From positions 1,962,001-2,026,000 of the forward strand of contig CAJHZI010000448.1 in assembly GCA_905160935.1 (NCBI GenBank): 64,000 bases of DNA, given 5' to 3'. Position 1 is the stretch's first letter, and every line of letters begins with the position of its first letter. This document shows, one piece after another, positions 16,223-29,600 of the stretch. The position numbers and the translations under genes are program-made. This DNA is from Enchytraeus crypticus. Taxonomy: Eukaryota; Annelida; Clitellata; Enchytraeida; Enchytraeidae. The notes below the pieces were generated by a model, which saw only the letters and a program-made list of their open reading frames with translations, was not told the origin of the DNA and made no database searches.

Positions 16223-16253
<31 letters not shown>
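16206..16253 (+). repeat. (GA)n microsatellite
   Basis: Pure GA dinucleotide run between SQSTM1 and SCPEP1. Confidence 0.9.
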
Positions 16254-16257
<4 letters not shown>

Positions 16258-17117
16258 CAAGTACTACATTTCTCTAATATCATTTAATTTAAACTACGGC
16301 AAGTGAAATCAAAACGGTTTTTTAGTTAATCTATTTTGGGTTCCATACCATGATAAACATTTAAGGCTCCTTTTCGTCTTATTTGTACTGTCGTATCAGC
16401 GAAATGCATTATTTATTTAGTCTTAAAGTACACTATACATTCTACTGTATTAAGAGGCATGAATTACTGCTAGATTGATTGGTGTTACAAGTCTTCATGA
16501 CTTTCTGAACCAGTAGAATTTGGTATAGTTCAGTACCTTAGTTTGCTTTTACACCGTAAAAGGTTGTTTACTTTCGTTGTAAACAACAACAAATAAGTTT
16601 ATCATATGAGTTTATTTGATATACATCTTTTTCGTATCATACGGTTATTGTCAGTGAAGGTCCGGCGAAGAATTGAATCCGTAGAGTCATAATTGTTAGG
16701 AGGCAAGTATGCTTCATTCGTCGTAATCTAACTGGTACCGGTACATAATCTTTGAAAAATAAAATCAAATCTCTGGACTGGTTTTTCTGGATTTTGGAAT
16801 TTGAATTGTTTTTGACCTCTTTGGCACCGGTTTTGATTTGTCTCAATAGTGCCCGATGTTGTCATTTAATTATTATTGAACGGTGTACTAGAGGTATTAT
16901 TATTATTATGGTTCTGAGTTTAAGTTTGCATATTATAGTGAAGCAATCATTATTTTATCTATCCCTTTGAAGACTGTTTTTGTGACTAGTTCTTAAGGAA
17001 ACCTAGTCCCCCACTTATTTATGGATACTCATATTAACTATGTTTTGATCGACTAGGCGGAGAAGCGATCCCAGAGCAATTGAATAATACTCAAATTATA
17101 TATACTCGGTAGTATAT

Positions 17118-17275
17118 AGTCTCTCTGTCTCTCTCTCTCTTAGTGCGCTGCCTACTGGCAGGTCTATGGTATATAGCGCCTCCACTCTTCTGTCTTCTGT
17201 TTTCCTCTTCTTGCCACATATGAGTGGATCTTTAAATCATCTTATAGTGCTAACCTCAGTCAGCCTCTGCTAATC
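17118..17275 (-). mobile_element. LINE-B 3' end, antisense
   Basis: CT run, then CTTAGTGCGCTGCCTACTGG, GGCAGGTCTATGGTATATAG and TTGCCACATATGAGTGGATC: the complement of the HMSSYVEMKRKAEDRDEWRRY-type end of the ORF. Confidence 0.8.
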
Positions 17276-17635
17276 TTTTCTTCAATATATAGTACATAAT
17301 ATATAATATTTTCTTACATTGAATCGTTAAAAAGGTTGTACAATCCTCTGGGAATCACTTTTTATTATAACATAGACCGTAAATGCTGTTGACACTTAAA
17401 ATAAAACATTTTAGTCAGAGTTATTATATAAAATCAATTTAATTTAATACAATACATTCATTTAGTTCTTGATTAATTCAGTTCATTAATTAGAATATAA
17501 AGTCTTTGGTTGAGTATATTCCGCATAAAATGTGACAATTTTTACATCATTTGTCAAAAAGTATTCACATATAGATGTAAATTTCTAGAACATTTTTGTT
17601 GTATTTAAACAGGCAGCTCAGTTAGCGAATTTAAT

Positions 17636-20600
17636 ATGAATGTTATCGGTGGAATTTCGCTTATTCTCTGTCTCATTGCACAGTCTGCTCTAGCTCATGT
17701 CTACAGGCCAGAATCTCCTCCTCCATCAGGTAGCTATCATCTTTACTAATCATCATCATCATCGTTAACATAATCGTCATCATCGTCATCATCAAAACCT
17801 AAGGCTAATGTTAACGTCAGTTTCCTCCCTCAAAAGCGATGTCAGTGGCTATGAATCAGATAACAGATAACTATCAGGCAAATATCATCTTTAGAAATCA
17901 TCATCATCGTCAACATCATTATCATTGTCAAAAGCTAAAGCTGATGTTAACGTCAGTTTCCTCACTCGATAGCGATGTCAGTGACGGGCGAGCCCAGGAT
18001 TTAAGCCACGCAAATACTGATCTGCGGTCGATTATCTTACAGACATCGCCAATTGCTCCATCAGCATCATCATCATAATCATCATCGTTTTCACTATTTT
18101 CATCAATGTCAGCATCGTCACCACCACCATCATCATCATCATCATTGTCATTATCATGGTCATCATTATCATCATCATCGTCATCATCATTAAGTCTAGA
18201 ATCTCTTCCTCCAACAGGTAGCAATATGTATCACTAATATGAATATCAATAACAATTAAAAACGTATAATCAATTAAACAATTATTTTGTTAAATTAAGA
18301 TTTAATTAATTTTTGTGTTAAAATTATGAATGTTATAAAATGGAGACTTCATTGTAGATAATTAATGCATGGCATTTGCAAATAGTTTTGTATTATAATT
18401 TATTTTAGGATATGTTCTGTACATGTCTGAATTTAGCACCTTTTTGTAGTCCTTGGGAATGTGTGATTGTTAGATCATATGCTTTCATCTATGTTATTAA
18501 ATGATAGATAGATAGGTTGGATATACCGCCATAGACTTTTATCATCTTGCCTGTTTTTTTGATCACCGGACCAGCACCGTTTAGGATCTCTTTCTTTCTC
18601 AGCACATGTTTTTCACATAGTTTTGGATAAATCGATTTGTAGCAATATCTGATGGGGGGACGTCCCTGACATCAGCCTTGTATGAGGAAATGGACATTAA
18701 AAGTTTATTTATTAATATTATTATTATTTATTATTATTTATATATTGATAGGTATAATATTTAGATAGCTGTTTTAGATATATTGATATATATATTACTT
18801 ATATTAATAGATGAATTATATTGCTACATGTATTAGTAGTATTGATAGATGTATTAGTTATATTGATAGATGTATTAGTTATAATGATTGATATATTGAT
18901 TGATACATAGAATTTAAGCAGGCGTGGGGCTATGTGAACGTTCGACCCAGTGCCTACATGTTCTGGTGGTTATATTACTCTGCCGCACCTCGTGGTTATG
19001 AGAATAGTCCTCTTGTTATATGGCTACAGGTTTTTGGCTTTTTTATCTCTCTCTCTCACACTCTCTTCTCTCTCTCTCACTCTCACTCTCCTCTCTCTCT
19101 TCTTGTCTCTCTCTTCTCTCTCTCTCGTTATATGGCAAAAGAATATGGTATCATCTTTTTCACTTTCTCTCTCTTTCTCTCTTAATTTGTTTATTTTTCT
19201 TTGTCTTCATTTAATTATGGCTTAAATCGGATGTTTAATTTTTACAACTAAAATTTATAATAATAATGATATTTAATATGGTATTATGTGATATAATTAT
19301 AATACTATACGAGGTAATATTTGATCATTATTAATTTTAATTGCTTGGTATTTAAATACTTTTATTACTATTGTTACTTATATTATTTTTTCATTTGATG
19401 CTATTACCTGCCTGTTTTTTTATGTTATTTTGCTCGTGTATTTATATTGGGAAGGTCCTTTATGTGAAGATATTTGTTCTTATTTTATTTGCTACGGGGA
19501 TCTTTAAGTGACGATATTTGTTCCTATTTACTTGTTAGGGGGTCCTATAAATGACGATATTTATTCTTATTTTACTTCTTAGGGGGGACTGTTAAATGAC
19601 GATATTAGTTCTTATTTTATTTGTGAGGGAGGTTCTTTAAGTGATGATATTTGTACATATTTTACTTGTTAGGGGGGTCCTGGGGGCTCATCCACTGGAT
19701 TTGGTAACTTCAAGGAGCTGGGTCCACTCGACGCCAACCTCAACCTTAGAAACACTACCTGGGTGAGTTCAACCTCTCTCTCTCTCTCTCTCAGTGCACT
19801 GCCTACTGGCAGGTCCATGGTATATAACGCGTCCACTCTTCTGTCTTCCGTTTTTCTCTCCATGTTCTCTCCATATGAGTGGAACTTTAAATTCTCTAGC
19901 AATAGCCTACTCATTCTTGATATTATATACCATTTTTTTATTATATACCATTTCTTAGGGGATTCTGCTAACTAAGTCATATCCTTGCAATATTCTGCAT
20001 CTAAATATAATGCTAGGTCTGTATATACTATGTCTGTATGTGGTCTGTTTTCATTGCATATGGTTCTCTCTTTGTATACTGCCTACTGGCAGGTCCATCG
20101 TGTATAATGTGTTCACGTTTCCCTGTCTTCCGCTTTCCTCTTCATGTCCACACATGAGTGGGTCTTTAGATCATCTAACATTCTTCATTTCGGTCTGCCT
20201 CTGACCCTATTACCTCTATTGTTATTCTTGTAATGTCTGTGGTTTATTGTGGTATTAAATTTAAATGATTTGAGCTGTGCTTCTATGTGCTTAATATGTA
20301 TTTGTTTATATTTAGGTCATGCATGCCAGTGTGCTATTTATAGACAATCCGGTTGGAACCGGTTTCAGCTATGTCACAGACGACAGTGCTTACACTACCA
20401 ATAATTCTCAGATAGCTGCTGATTTGGTTACCACTCTATCGCAGTTTCTCGACAAGCATTCAGAATTCAAGGTGTTTTTTTTATATCAGTATTTTAGAAA
20501 TTTTAACTAAACACAATTTCAGTGAGACATGACGTAAAACTTACTTTTATTTTAACCATAATTTTAGTCAGATATGACGTAAAACGTAAAACTTAACATA

Positions 20601-22977
20601 CGATGTTAAACTGTCATAATTGTCCTGATGAAAAATCATAAGAAATGATGAAAAACTATAAGGTTTTCTTATCACAACAGTGATAGAAAATCTTTATGAA
20701 AAACCTTGTTGTGATGGTAAATCCTTATGTTGTGTTGGAAAAAATTTATGTCATGATGGAAAGATCTTGTTACATGGTGGAAAACCCTACGTCGTGATGG
20801 AAATCTCTATGCCATGATAGAAAAACCTTATGCTATGATTGAAAAACCCAAATCAAATTCCAGTATCTCAGTACTTCGGTCATGACGGCAAAATAGCTTG
20901 TAAATCGCAGCACCAAAAAAACACTTACTAATAATTGCTATCAAAACTATAATAATTATTATCTGCCTGGAACAAGTAACGATATCGGTAAGATATGCGA
21001 CCGCAGATCAGTATTTGTAATGTTCAAATCCTGGGCTCTCCAGTCACTCATATCGCTTTTGAGAGATGAAATTGATCTTAACATCTTTAATTGCCTTAAA
21101 TATAAATTTTAATCTATAAATGTGACCTTGATTTGTGTTTCTGAACAGAAAATCCCATTATACATTTTCTCGGAATCATATGGTGGCAAGATGGCTGCCG
21201 GCTTTAGTCAACTCCTTCTTAAGGTAAAGTTCTGAGCTAGCTCGATGTTGTCATATTTCACTCGCTTTTGTCATATATTCTTCCATGTTGTCATATAGTG
21301 CTTGATATTGGCATATATTGCTTAATTAGTTTTAATTTAAAACGAATTTTTTAGTTGACTTTATTAAATTGCTAACAGTGTTTACTTATGTGTTTGTCTG
21401 TGTGTGTGTATGTGTGTCTATGTGTGTCTATGTGTGTGTATGTGTGTCTGTCTGTGTGTATGTGTTGAAGATGCAGACAGACTCTGTGGTGTGTAATTTT
21501 AACTGTACCTCGATATACTTGTATTTATGCATGTACATGCCTATATCTCTATGTGTGTTTGTCTATGTGTATTTGTGTGTGTCTATGTGTGTGTATGTGT
21601 AGAAGATGCAGGCAGACTCTGTATAATGATGTACATGTATGTATGTTTGTCTATGTCTATGTATGTGTGTCTATGTGTGTGTATGTGTAGAAGATGCAGG
21701 CAGACTCTGTGTAATGATGTACATGTATGTGTGTTTGTCTATGTGTATGTATGTGTGTCTATGTGTGTGTATGTGTAGAAGATGCAGGCAGACTCTGTGT
21801 AGTGATGTACATGTATGTGTGTTTGTCTATGTGTATGTATGTGTGTATGTATGTGTGTATGTATGTGTGTATGTGTGTGTGTATGTGTAGAAGATGCAGT
21901 CAGGCTTGTGGAGTGATGTATGTATGTGTGTTTGTCTATGTGTATTTATGTGTGTTTGTGTATGTGTGTGTGTGTGTGTGTAGAAGATGGAGGCAGACTG
22001 TGTGGTGTGTAATTATAACTGTGTATCTCGATATGCTTATATTTATGTCTCTATGTACATGTATGTGTGTTTGTCTTTGTGTATATGTGTGTGCCTGTGT
22101 GTGTGTGTGTATGTGTATACATGTGTATGTATGTCTATGTGTATATTTGTGTATCTATGTGTGTTTATGTGTAGAAGTTGTACATGTGTGTGTTTGTCTA
22201 TGTGTATATGTGTGTATGTGTAGAAGATCCATGCAGACTCTGTAGAGTGATGTATGTGTATGTGTGTTCGTCAATATGTATATGTGTGTCTGTGTGTATG
22301 TTTAGAAGATGTAGGTAGACTCTGTGGAGTAATGTACACGTATGTGTGTTTGTCTATGTGTATATGTATATGTCTGTGTATGTGTATGTATAGAAGATAG
22401 AGGCAGACTCTTTGGAGTGTAATTTTAACTGTCTACCGCGTGCCTATGTCTTTATGTACATGTATGTGTGTATGTCTATGTGTATATATGTGTCTATGTG
22501 TATGTGTAGAAGATAGAGGCGGGCTCAGTGGAGTGTAATTTTAGGGGCGTGGCTCTGGGTGACTCGTGGATCTCTCCCATTGACTCTGTGCTCACCTGGG
22601 CCCCGTTCCTCTACGCCTCGGTATGCTGGTTGATTGATTGATTAAGTGATTGACTGATTGATTGACTAAATAATTTCTTGTTAAACTGATTGATTGATAT
22701 GGATATTAATTGATTGATTGACTGAATGAATCATTGATTAACTGATTGATTGACTGATAGATTCATTCATTAACTGATTGATTAACTGATTGATTTATTG
22801 ATTAACTGATTGATTGATACTGATACTATATATCACTGGCTGGAGCCAGTCTGGCTGGCGACGTCGGTAAGATACTCGACCGCGGATCAGTAGGTGCGGG
22901 GTTCAAATCCTTGGCTCGCCCATTCACTGACATCGCACTCGAGTGAGGAAACTGACGTTTAACCTTAGCTTTACCAG

Positions 22978-23017
<40 letters not shown>

Positions 23018-24018
23018 TTTATGTGATTTATTGACAGAAAGATTATTCATTTAATAATTGACTAAATGATTGATTGATTGATTAATAAATCTCTGCGCAG
23101 TCACTGATAGACGAGACGGGTCTGAGAGAGATTGGGGCCGTGGCGAGGAAGACAAAGACTGCACTGGACCGGCAGCAGTACAGAGAGGCTACGGATCTGT
23201 GGGGTGAGACAGAGACTGTGGTGGAGCAGTATGCAGGCAATGTTAACATGTACAACATTCTCAAGTGGGGCGAATCTGACTCTGACTTCGCTAGATACCG
23301 GGCCATTCTGAAACAAGGTTTTTCTTTCCTTTCTATTTAATTTTTATTAACATAACGATATACGAACAAATAACAATATAATATATGTTGGTAAGATACT
23401 CGACCGCGGATAAGTATGTGCGGGGTTCAAATCCTGGGCTCGCCCGTCACTGACATCTCTTTCGAGTGAGGAAACTGACGTTAAATTTAGCTTTACCAGC
23501 TTTATACTGGGCTATTCTGAAACAAGTTTTTTGCTTCCTTCTGTTTCATTTTCATTAACATAACAATATGCCGGGCTATTTAGAAACATAGTTTTTGCTT
23601 CCTTCTATTTTCATTTCATTAGCATAACAATATATTACTGGGCCATTCTGAAACAAGGTATTTGCTTCCTTCTATTTCATTTTTCGCGTCCCTGACATCA
23701 TCCCTGGATGAGGAAGCGGACGTTAAACCTTTATTATTATTATTGTTATTATTACTATTATTGTTATTATTATTTTAATTATTTTAATTAACATCACAAT
23801 ATTGTGAGCCATTCTGAAACATGGTTTTTGCTTCCTTCTATTTCATTATCATTAACGTAATCATATACTGGTTCAGTAGCACAATTACTTGCTTAATACC
23901 CACAAATTAGTTTATTTTATTTATTCAATAAAAAGCAGGATAATAAATATAATAATTAATAAATAATATGTTAAAAAAGAAGATAAAAATAATTAATAAA
24001 TGTGACGGACACATTCTC

Positions 24019-24055
<37 letters not shown>

Positions 24056-26602
24056 CAGCTGGGATGTCACTGTGACAGGCACATTCTCAGCAAGCAATCT
24101 CAGCCTTTCATGCGCTGCTGCTGGCTCAGCTGCTGAAGCCGCTGCCAATAGGAAGACACTTAAATATGCCGCAGTCTCAAGCAGCTACATCTTCCTGCCA
24201 ATTGCTTTTGAGACATTGGGCCCCATCAACTCTGCCGCTTCTGACTTCTTAAACGAATTAGGCAGGAGAACCAGTGCCATCACAGGCGACCAGCGTGAAA
24301 AATCCTTTCTATGGCAGCGCCTGTCTATCGCACTCCAGTGTTTTAATGCTGTATGCGTTCGTGGCACATTGGCGAATGCGGCCTCCCAGAGCGTAGAGGA
24401 ACTATTTTAAATATTTGTTCATCTTTCTTTTAATAAAATGAAGTCTTTTTTATCTTATATTTTGGCCCAGGGCCTTATACAGCCCAGGGCAATAAAAAAA
24501 GAAGATAATAATAATAAATCAGGTAATAATAAAAACGATATGTAATATAAATAAGGTAATAATAAATAGTATAATAAGATAATAATAATAATACTAAATA
24601 AGGTAATAAGTAAAATGGGGGATTGACTAGTAAAAAAAGCTGGTAAAGCTAATGTTATCGTCAGTTTCCTCACTCGAAAGCGATGTCAGTGACGGGCGAG
24701 CCCAGGATTTGAACCTCGCACATACTGATGATATGGTGTGGGGCAGAGAAGACTGGACTAAGTTTCTTCGTATCCCAATCCTGGTTAAACTGGGATTTAA
24801 GGGTATATGATGATGATTTGATAAAAAGCAACGTTTCACTGATTGACGTTTATTGATGTTGTTGTATACTGATTTATATTGATTGATATTGTTGAGTATT
24901 GATTGATATTAATTAATCAACTTGATTTTTTTATTTACTCAGTGATCTATGATTTATGGCGATTGATTGATTGATGAATTGTTTTGATTGACTATACCTC
25001 ACAGATAAAGCACTGATTGAGAAGTACAGACGCAATGATGACCTAGATGTACTGATGAATGGACCAATCAGAAAGAGTCTAGGAATTATTCCTGATAACG
25101 TAACGTGGGGCGGTACGTAGGAATATTCAATGCTATATCTCTCCTTCTCACACGCTCTAGAGTTCTACAAATTACAGGCCCAATGTACATATTTCTACTC
25201 TCATTCTACTGTCATTCTACATTACGTTCCCTGACATCATCCTTGTGCGAGGAAACGGACGTTAAACCTTTATTGTTATTATTATTGTTATTCTCTCGAA
25301 GGAGCACTTAAATAGTCTTCGACAATAATTTTCAACCAGCGACAATGACTGTGCCTATAATACACTGTTATAGGCATATATCGATTTCCCAAGTAGCCCC
25401 TAGCTCGTGATAATGTGACTCTTGGAGTGGTTTTCCTTTGTTTTCGTCAGTCTTTGCCAAACTCCTTACTTCGTGAAATCAGTCATCTTGGGATAGAGAT
25501 TAGAGATTAGGGTTATAGATTAGAGATTAGGGTTATAGATCAGAGATTAGGGTTATAGCTTAGAGATTAGGGTTATAAATTAGAGACTAGGGTTATAGAT
25601 TAGAGATTGGGGTTAAAGATTAGAGATTGGGGTTAGAGTTTAAAGATTAGGGTTAGAGATAACGTAACGTGTAACTAATAGTACATTATCATCATCATGC
25701 TCCCTTGAATCCCAGTTTAACTACGGTCGGGATACGAATAGACTGTCCCAAATCCTCTCTCTCCTACATCACACCACCAGCCAATACTCTATTTGAGACT
25801 TTTCCATTCGTTTAAATTTTTGTAGCAATCTGGAGCTAGGCGCTCACCAACCGAATGCCCTTTCTGACGTTGGTATGGATGTTAGTGCTTTTAGTTGCCT
25901 TCTAGACACGTGCAGTCATCGGTTTGTCAATTCTACAAACAACCCGGACACAACACGGTGAAAATAATTATTTAGTAATTATTATAAAGTATTATTTATT
26001 ATTAAAAGGTCAGTCAGCGAATGTCTTCTCTCATTTGGCCGTCGACTTCATGAAACCGGTTGTGGATGTTGGTAGGTGTGCCTAATAAATAAATAAATAA
26101 TGTGTTATTTCTGCTTCGTTATTTTTAAGATTAACAGTGTGTTATTTTTGTTTATTATTTTTATATTATAATATTATATTATAATATTATAATATTTTAT
26201 AATAATTATAATATTATAATAATATAATATTTTCATTATTATGATAAAATAAATAATGTTTAGATCCTTTTGGAATCAAGTTAAAGAATTGTAGTAAGAT
26301 GTTTATTATTATTGTTCAGTATTTAAAGTTAAATACTAAATTAAATATTAAATGAAAATATTATAGTTGTATTAATTTATACAGCTTTCTGTTATAGCTT
26401 TACTAGTTCAGTACAATATACATGTATGTTTTAAAATGTTAAAATGAGTAGAGAATAATACTTCTTGTAATTAAAAAATGTTTTTCTAGCTAATTTTCCC
26501 AATTTATACTTTCTGCAGCTTATGATTTCACACTTCAGAAATAGAATATGTTCATTCTAATCTTCATCATCAGCATCATCATCGTCATCGTCATCATCGT
26601 CG

Positions 26603-26661
<59 letters not shown>

Positions 26662-29600
26662 GGCATCGTCATCGTCATCATCATCATCATCATCTGCATC
26701 ATCATCTTCATCAGCATCATCATCATCTTCCCTAGAATCCCACTTTAACCAGGGTCGAGATACGAATAGACCTTCTTCAATTCGCTCTGTCCCACACCAA
26801 TCACATTACGCCAATACCATTCCATTCGTTTACATTTTTGTATCAATTTCTGGAGCCTAGACGCTCATCAACCAAATGCCCTTCCTGACGTTGGTTTGGA
26901 TCTTATTTTTATGTATTCATTCTAATATATTCATTGTTAGGATGTCTCAGTAGCGCAGTGGTTAGAGATGTCAGGTAGCATCATGAAGTTTTAAATAACA
27001 GATCCTAAGGTGAATTGAACCTACATAGGTTCGAATTCCAGCCGCGCTGATCTGAGAGTAAAATCTTGAACATTCACTGGACTGGTTATACGGAAAATAG
27101 TCTAAATTACCTAACGGTTTAAACATGTGGTAGTAAAAGTGATAGATATCAATGTAGTTGATAATTTCACTACTATGTGTGTTCTTATTATTCTGCTGAT
27201 GTTGATGATGATGATGATAATGATGATGATGTTGATGATGATGATGATGATGTTGATGTTGATGATGACGACGATGATGATGATGACGATGACGATGATG
27301 ATGATGATGATGTCGTTGTAGTGGACGACCTGCTGGAGTCTAACTCTATAGATGTCGTTGTCTACACGGGACAGCTTGATCTCATCGTCGACACGCTAGG
27401 TCTGTAGTGATTAATCGTAGCTCTTCAGTTAGTCTGTCTCGTAAAGCTAATGTTAACATCAGTTTCCTCACTCGAAAGCGATGTCAGTTACAGGCGAGCC
27501 CAGGATTTGAACCCCGCACATACTGATCCGCGGTCGAATATCTTACCGACATCGCCACTGGCTCCAGCCAGTAGGGGTTCTCAGAAATATCGTGATTGTG
27601 ATTGTGAAATTTGACTGTTAGTCTAAGTTAGTAATAAGTTAGTCTGTCTCTGATCTCTTATGAATGGAGATAGCTCTTCAGTTACACTGGCTGGAGCCAG
27701 TTGCGATGTGGGTAAGATACTCGACCGCGGATCAGTATGCTGTATTCAAATCCTCAAATCCTGGGCTCGCCCGTCACTGACATCGCATTCGAGTGTGGAA
27801 ACTGACGTTATCATCGGCTTTAGCTTTAGCTTTCTCGTAGGAGTTCTCAGAATTATCGTGATTGTGATTATGAAATTTGACGGCGAGATTTAGCGCACAT
27901 GCTTTAGTTGCGCATCAATAATTAATCGAAAACTCGATTAGTACTTTGTGGGTGACCTCCTTGGAAGGCCGAGCGTTGACAGCTTTAAAAGAAAAAATGT
28001 CAGGGTGTTGGAAGGTTATTCTTAAATCCGCGCCGGCTGCAATTGATGCGCCACAAAAGGCAACGATTACTAATAACCATGGAGAGGAAAGAGGAATGGG
28101 TCTTAAACAAGCATCTGTGCTTCCTGCCAGTGTGCCGCTATTTATATAAATGTAGGGGGCGGGGTTTAGCGCATTGATAAGAGCATGCGCGTCATAAGCG
28201 AAATTAAGCAGGTCGGCTTCGGTAAATACTGGGATGGGAGACGGGTAATATTGTAGTTCTACCTGGATTGGTTAAACGTCAAAATGTGCTCCTTTAGGAA
28301 GGCTGCTACATGGGCTGTCTATTGTGATTGTCACGTATTCTCCTGGCTACTTGCTGGGAATACTTGCCGTCTCAGGTAATTATTTGCTATCGATTGATTC
28401 ATTTTTGACGGGTTGATTAAAGGCATGCCTGAAAACATCCGTTTCGAGATTGATTGATCTATCGAGTGATTGATTTTTTTACGGGTTGACTGAAAACATA
28501 CATGAAGACAACGGTTTCTCGATTGATCAATCTATCGATTGATTGATTTTTGACGGGTTGATTAAAAACATACACGAAGGCATCGTTTCGCTATTGATCG
28601 ATCTATTGATTGATTGATTTTTGACGGGTTGACCGAAAAAATACATGAAGACATGGGTTTTGCGATTATCGATCAATCGATTGATTGATTTTGATCGATT
28701 TTCTGTTGTCAGGCACGGAGGCGTGGGTGCAGCAGTTGAAATGGAAGGATCTGGAGTGCTACAACAACGCGACGAGAGCCGTATTGAAGGTTAAAGAGGC
28801 GGACGAGAACGTGGCAGGGTTCTACAAGACCTGCAAGAGATTCTCATTCTACTGGATCATGAATGCCGGTCACATGGTAATCAATCAATCAATCAATCAG
28901 TCAATAGATCGATCGATCAATCAATCAACCAATCCATCAATCAATCAGTCAGTCAATCCATCCATCAATCAGTCAGTCAGTATGTCAATCAATCAATCCA
29001 TCAATCAATCAGTCAGTCAATCAATCAATCAATCAATCCATCAATCAATCTACCAATCAGTCATTCATTCATTCAATCAACCAATCAATCCGTCAATCAA
29101 TCAATCAGAATTTAAGGTCCGGTTACGCTATATTATTTATTTATTTATTATATTCATAAGATACTGTTGTATTATATTAATAGGATACTGTTATATTATA
29201 TTAATAGGATACTGTTGTATTATATTAATAGGATACTGTTGTATTATATTAATAGGATACTGTTGTATTATATTAATAGGATACTGTTGTATTATATTCA
29301 TAGAATACTGTTGTATTATATTAATAGGACACTGTTGTATTATATTAATAGGATACTGTTGTATTATATTCATAGAATACTGTTGTATTATATTAATTGA
29401 ATACTGCTGTATTATATTCATAGAATACTGCTGTATCATATTCTTAGGATACTGTTGAATTTTATTCCTTATTCATAGAAATGTTTATATTCACACCTAC
29501 AAATATACAATTATAAGCAATTTCATTAACGCTAGTCATCATCATCATCACCATTGTCATCTTCTTCTCCTGAATCCCAGTTTAACCATATGGTCGCGAT

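Larger units (their letters stand above)
14926..17635. other. Intergenic region, SQSTM1 to SCPEP1
   Basis: No exon recognised. It has imperfect TTTTCATGTGAAAAT repeats (about 15058-15175), a (GA)n tract, an antisense LINE-B end and AT-rich unique sequence. No convincing poly(A) signal lies close to the SQSTM1 stop; AATAAA at 16758 is 2 kb away. Confidence 0.55.

Noticed and set aside
21727-22245. 172-codon Cys/Val/Met-rich open frame in SCPEP1 intron 5
   Set aside because: Product of the TGTGTATG minisatellite; no stop codons arise from the repeat. Not a gene.
22838-22985. tRNA gene candidates at SINE-1 copies with a perfect GGTTCAAATCC B box
   Set aside because: No acceptor stem or anticodon arm closes, and the same sequence recurs many times with a retroposon tail.
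23638-23663. Alternative end of SCPEP1 exon 7 at the fourth-best copy
   Set aside because: The frame hits TAA (23338) before reaching it; without RNA evidence it is treated as a decoy copy.
24072-24410. Novel 112-aa host protein
   Set aside because: The ETLGPIN / QRLSIA pattern is the C-terminal tail of a retroelement polyprotein, and a matching upstream part lies at 59394-59831.
25495-25662. Interstitial telomere (TTAGGG)
   Set aside because: TTAGGG occurs once per 20-bp unit with diverse spacers; it is a minisatellite, not (TTAGGG)n.
26938-27060. tRNA gene candidate with GCGCAGTGGTTAGAG and GGTTCGAATTCC
   Set aside because: A and B boxes are too far apart for a tRNA, and the family recurs at three other places with the same non-tRNA body.
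28147-28270. Functional 5S rRNA gene
   Set aside because: Only the middle and 3' part resemble 5S; the 5' half and terminal stem are missing.
28685-29458. 257-codon frame beginning with SCPEP1 exon 11 and running into INQSINQS and YCCIILIG repeats
   Set aside because: Only the first part is exon; past the donor at 28877 it is read-through of (TCAA)n and the 24-bp repeat.
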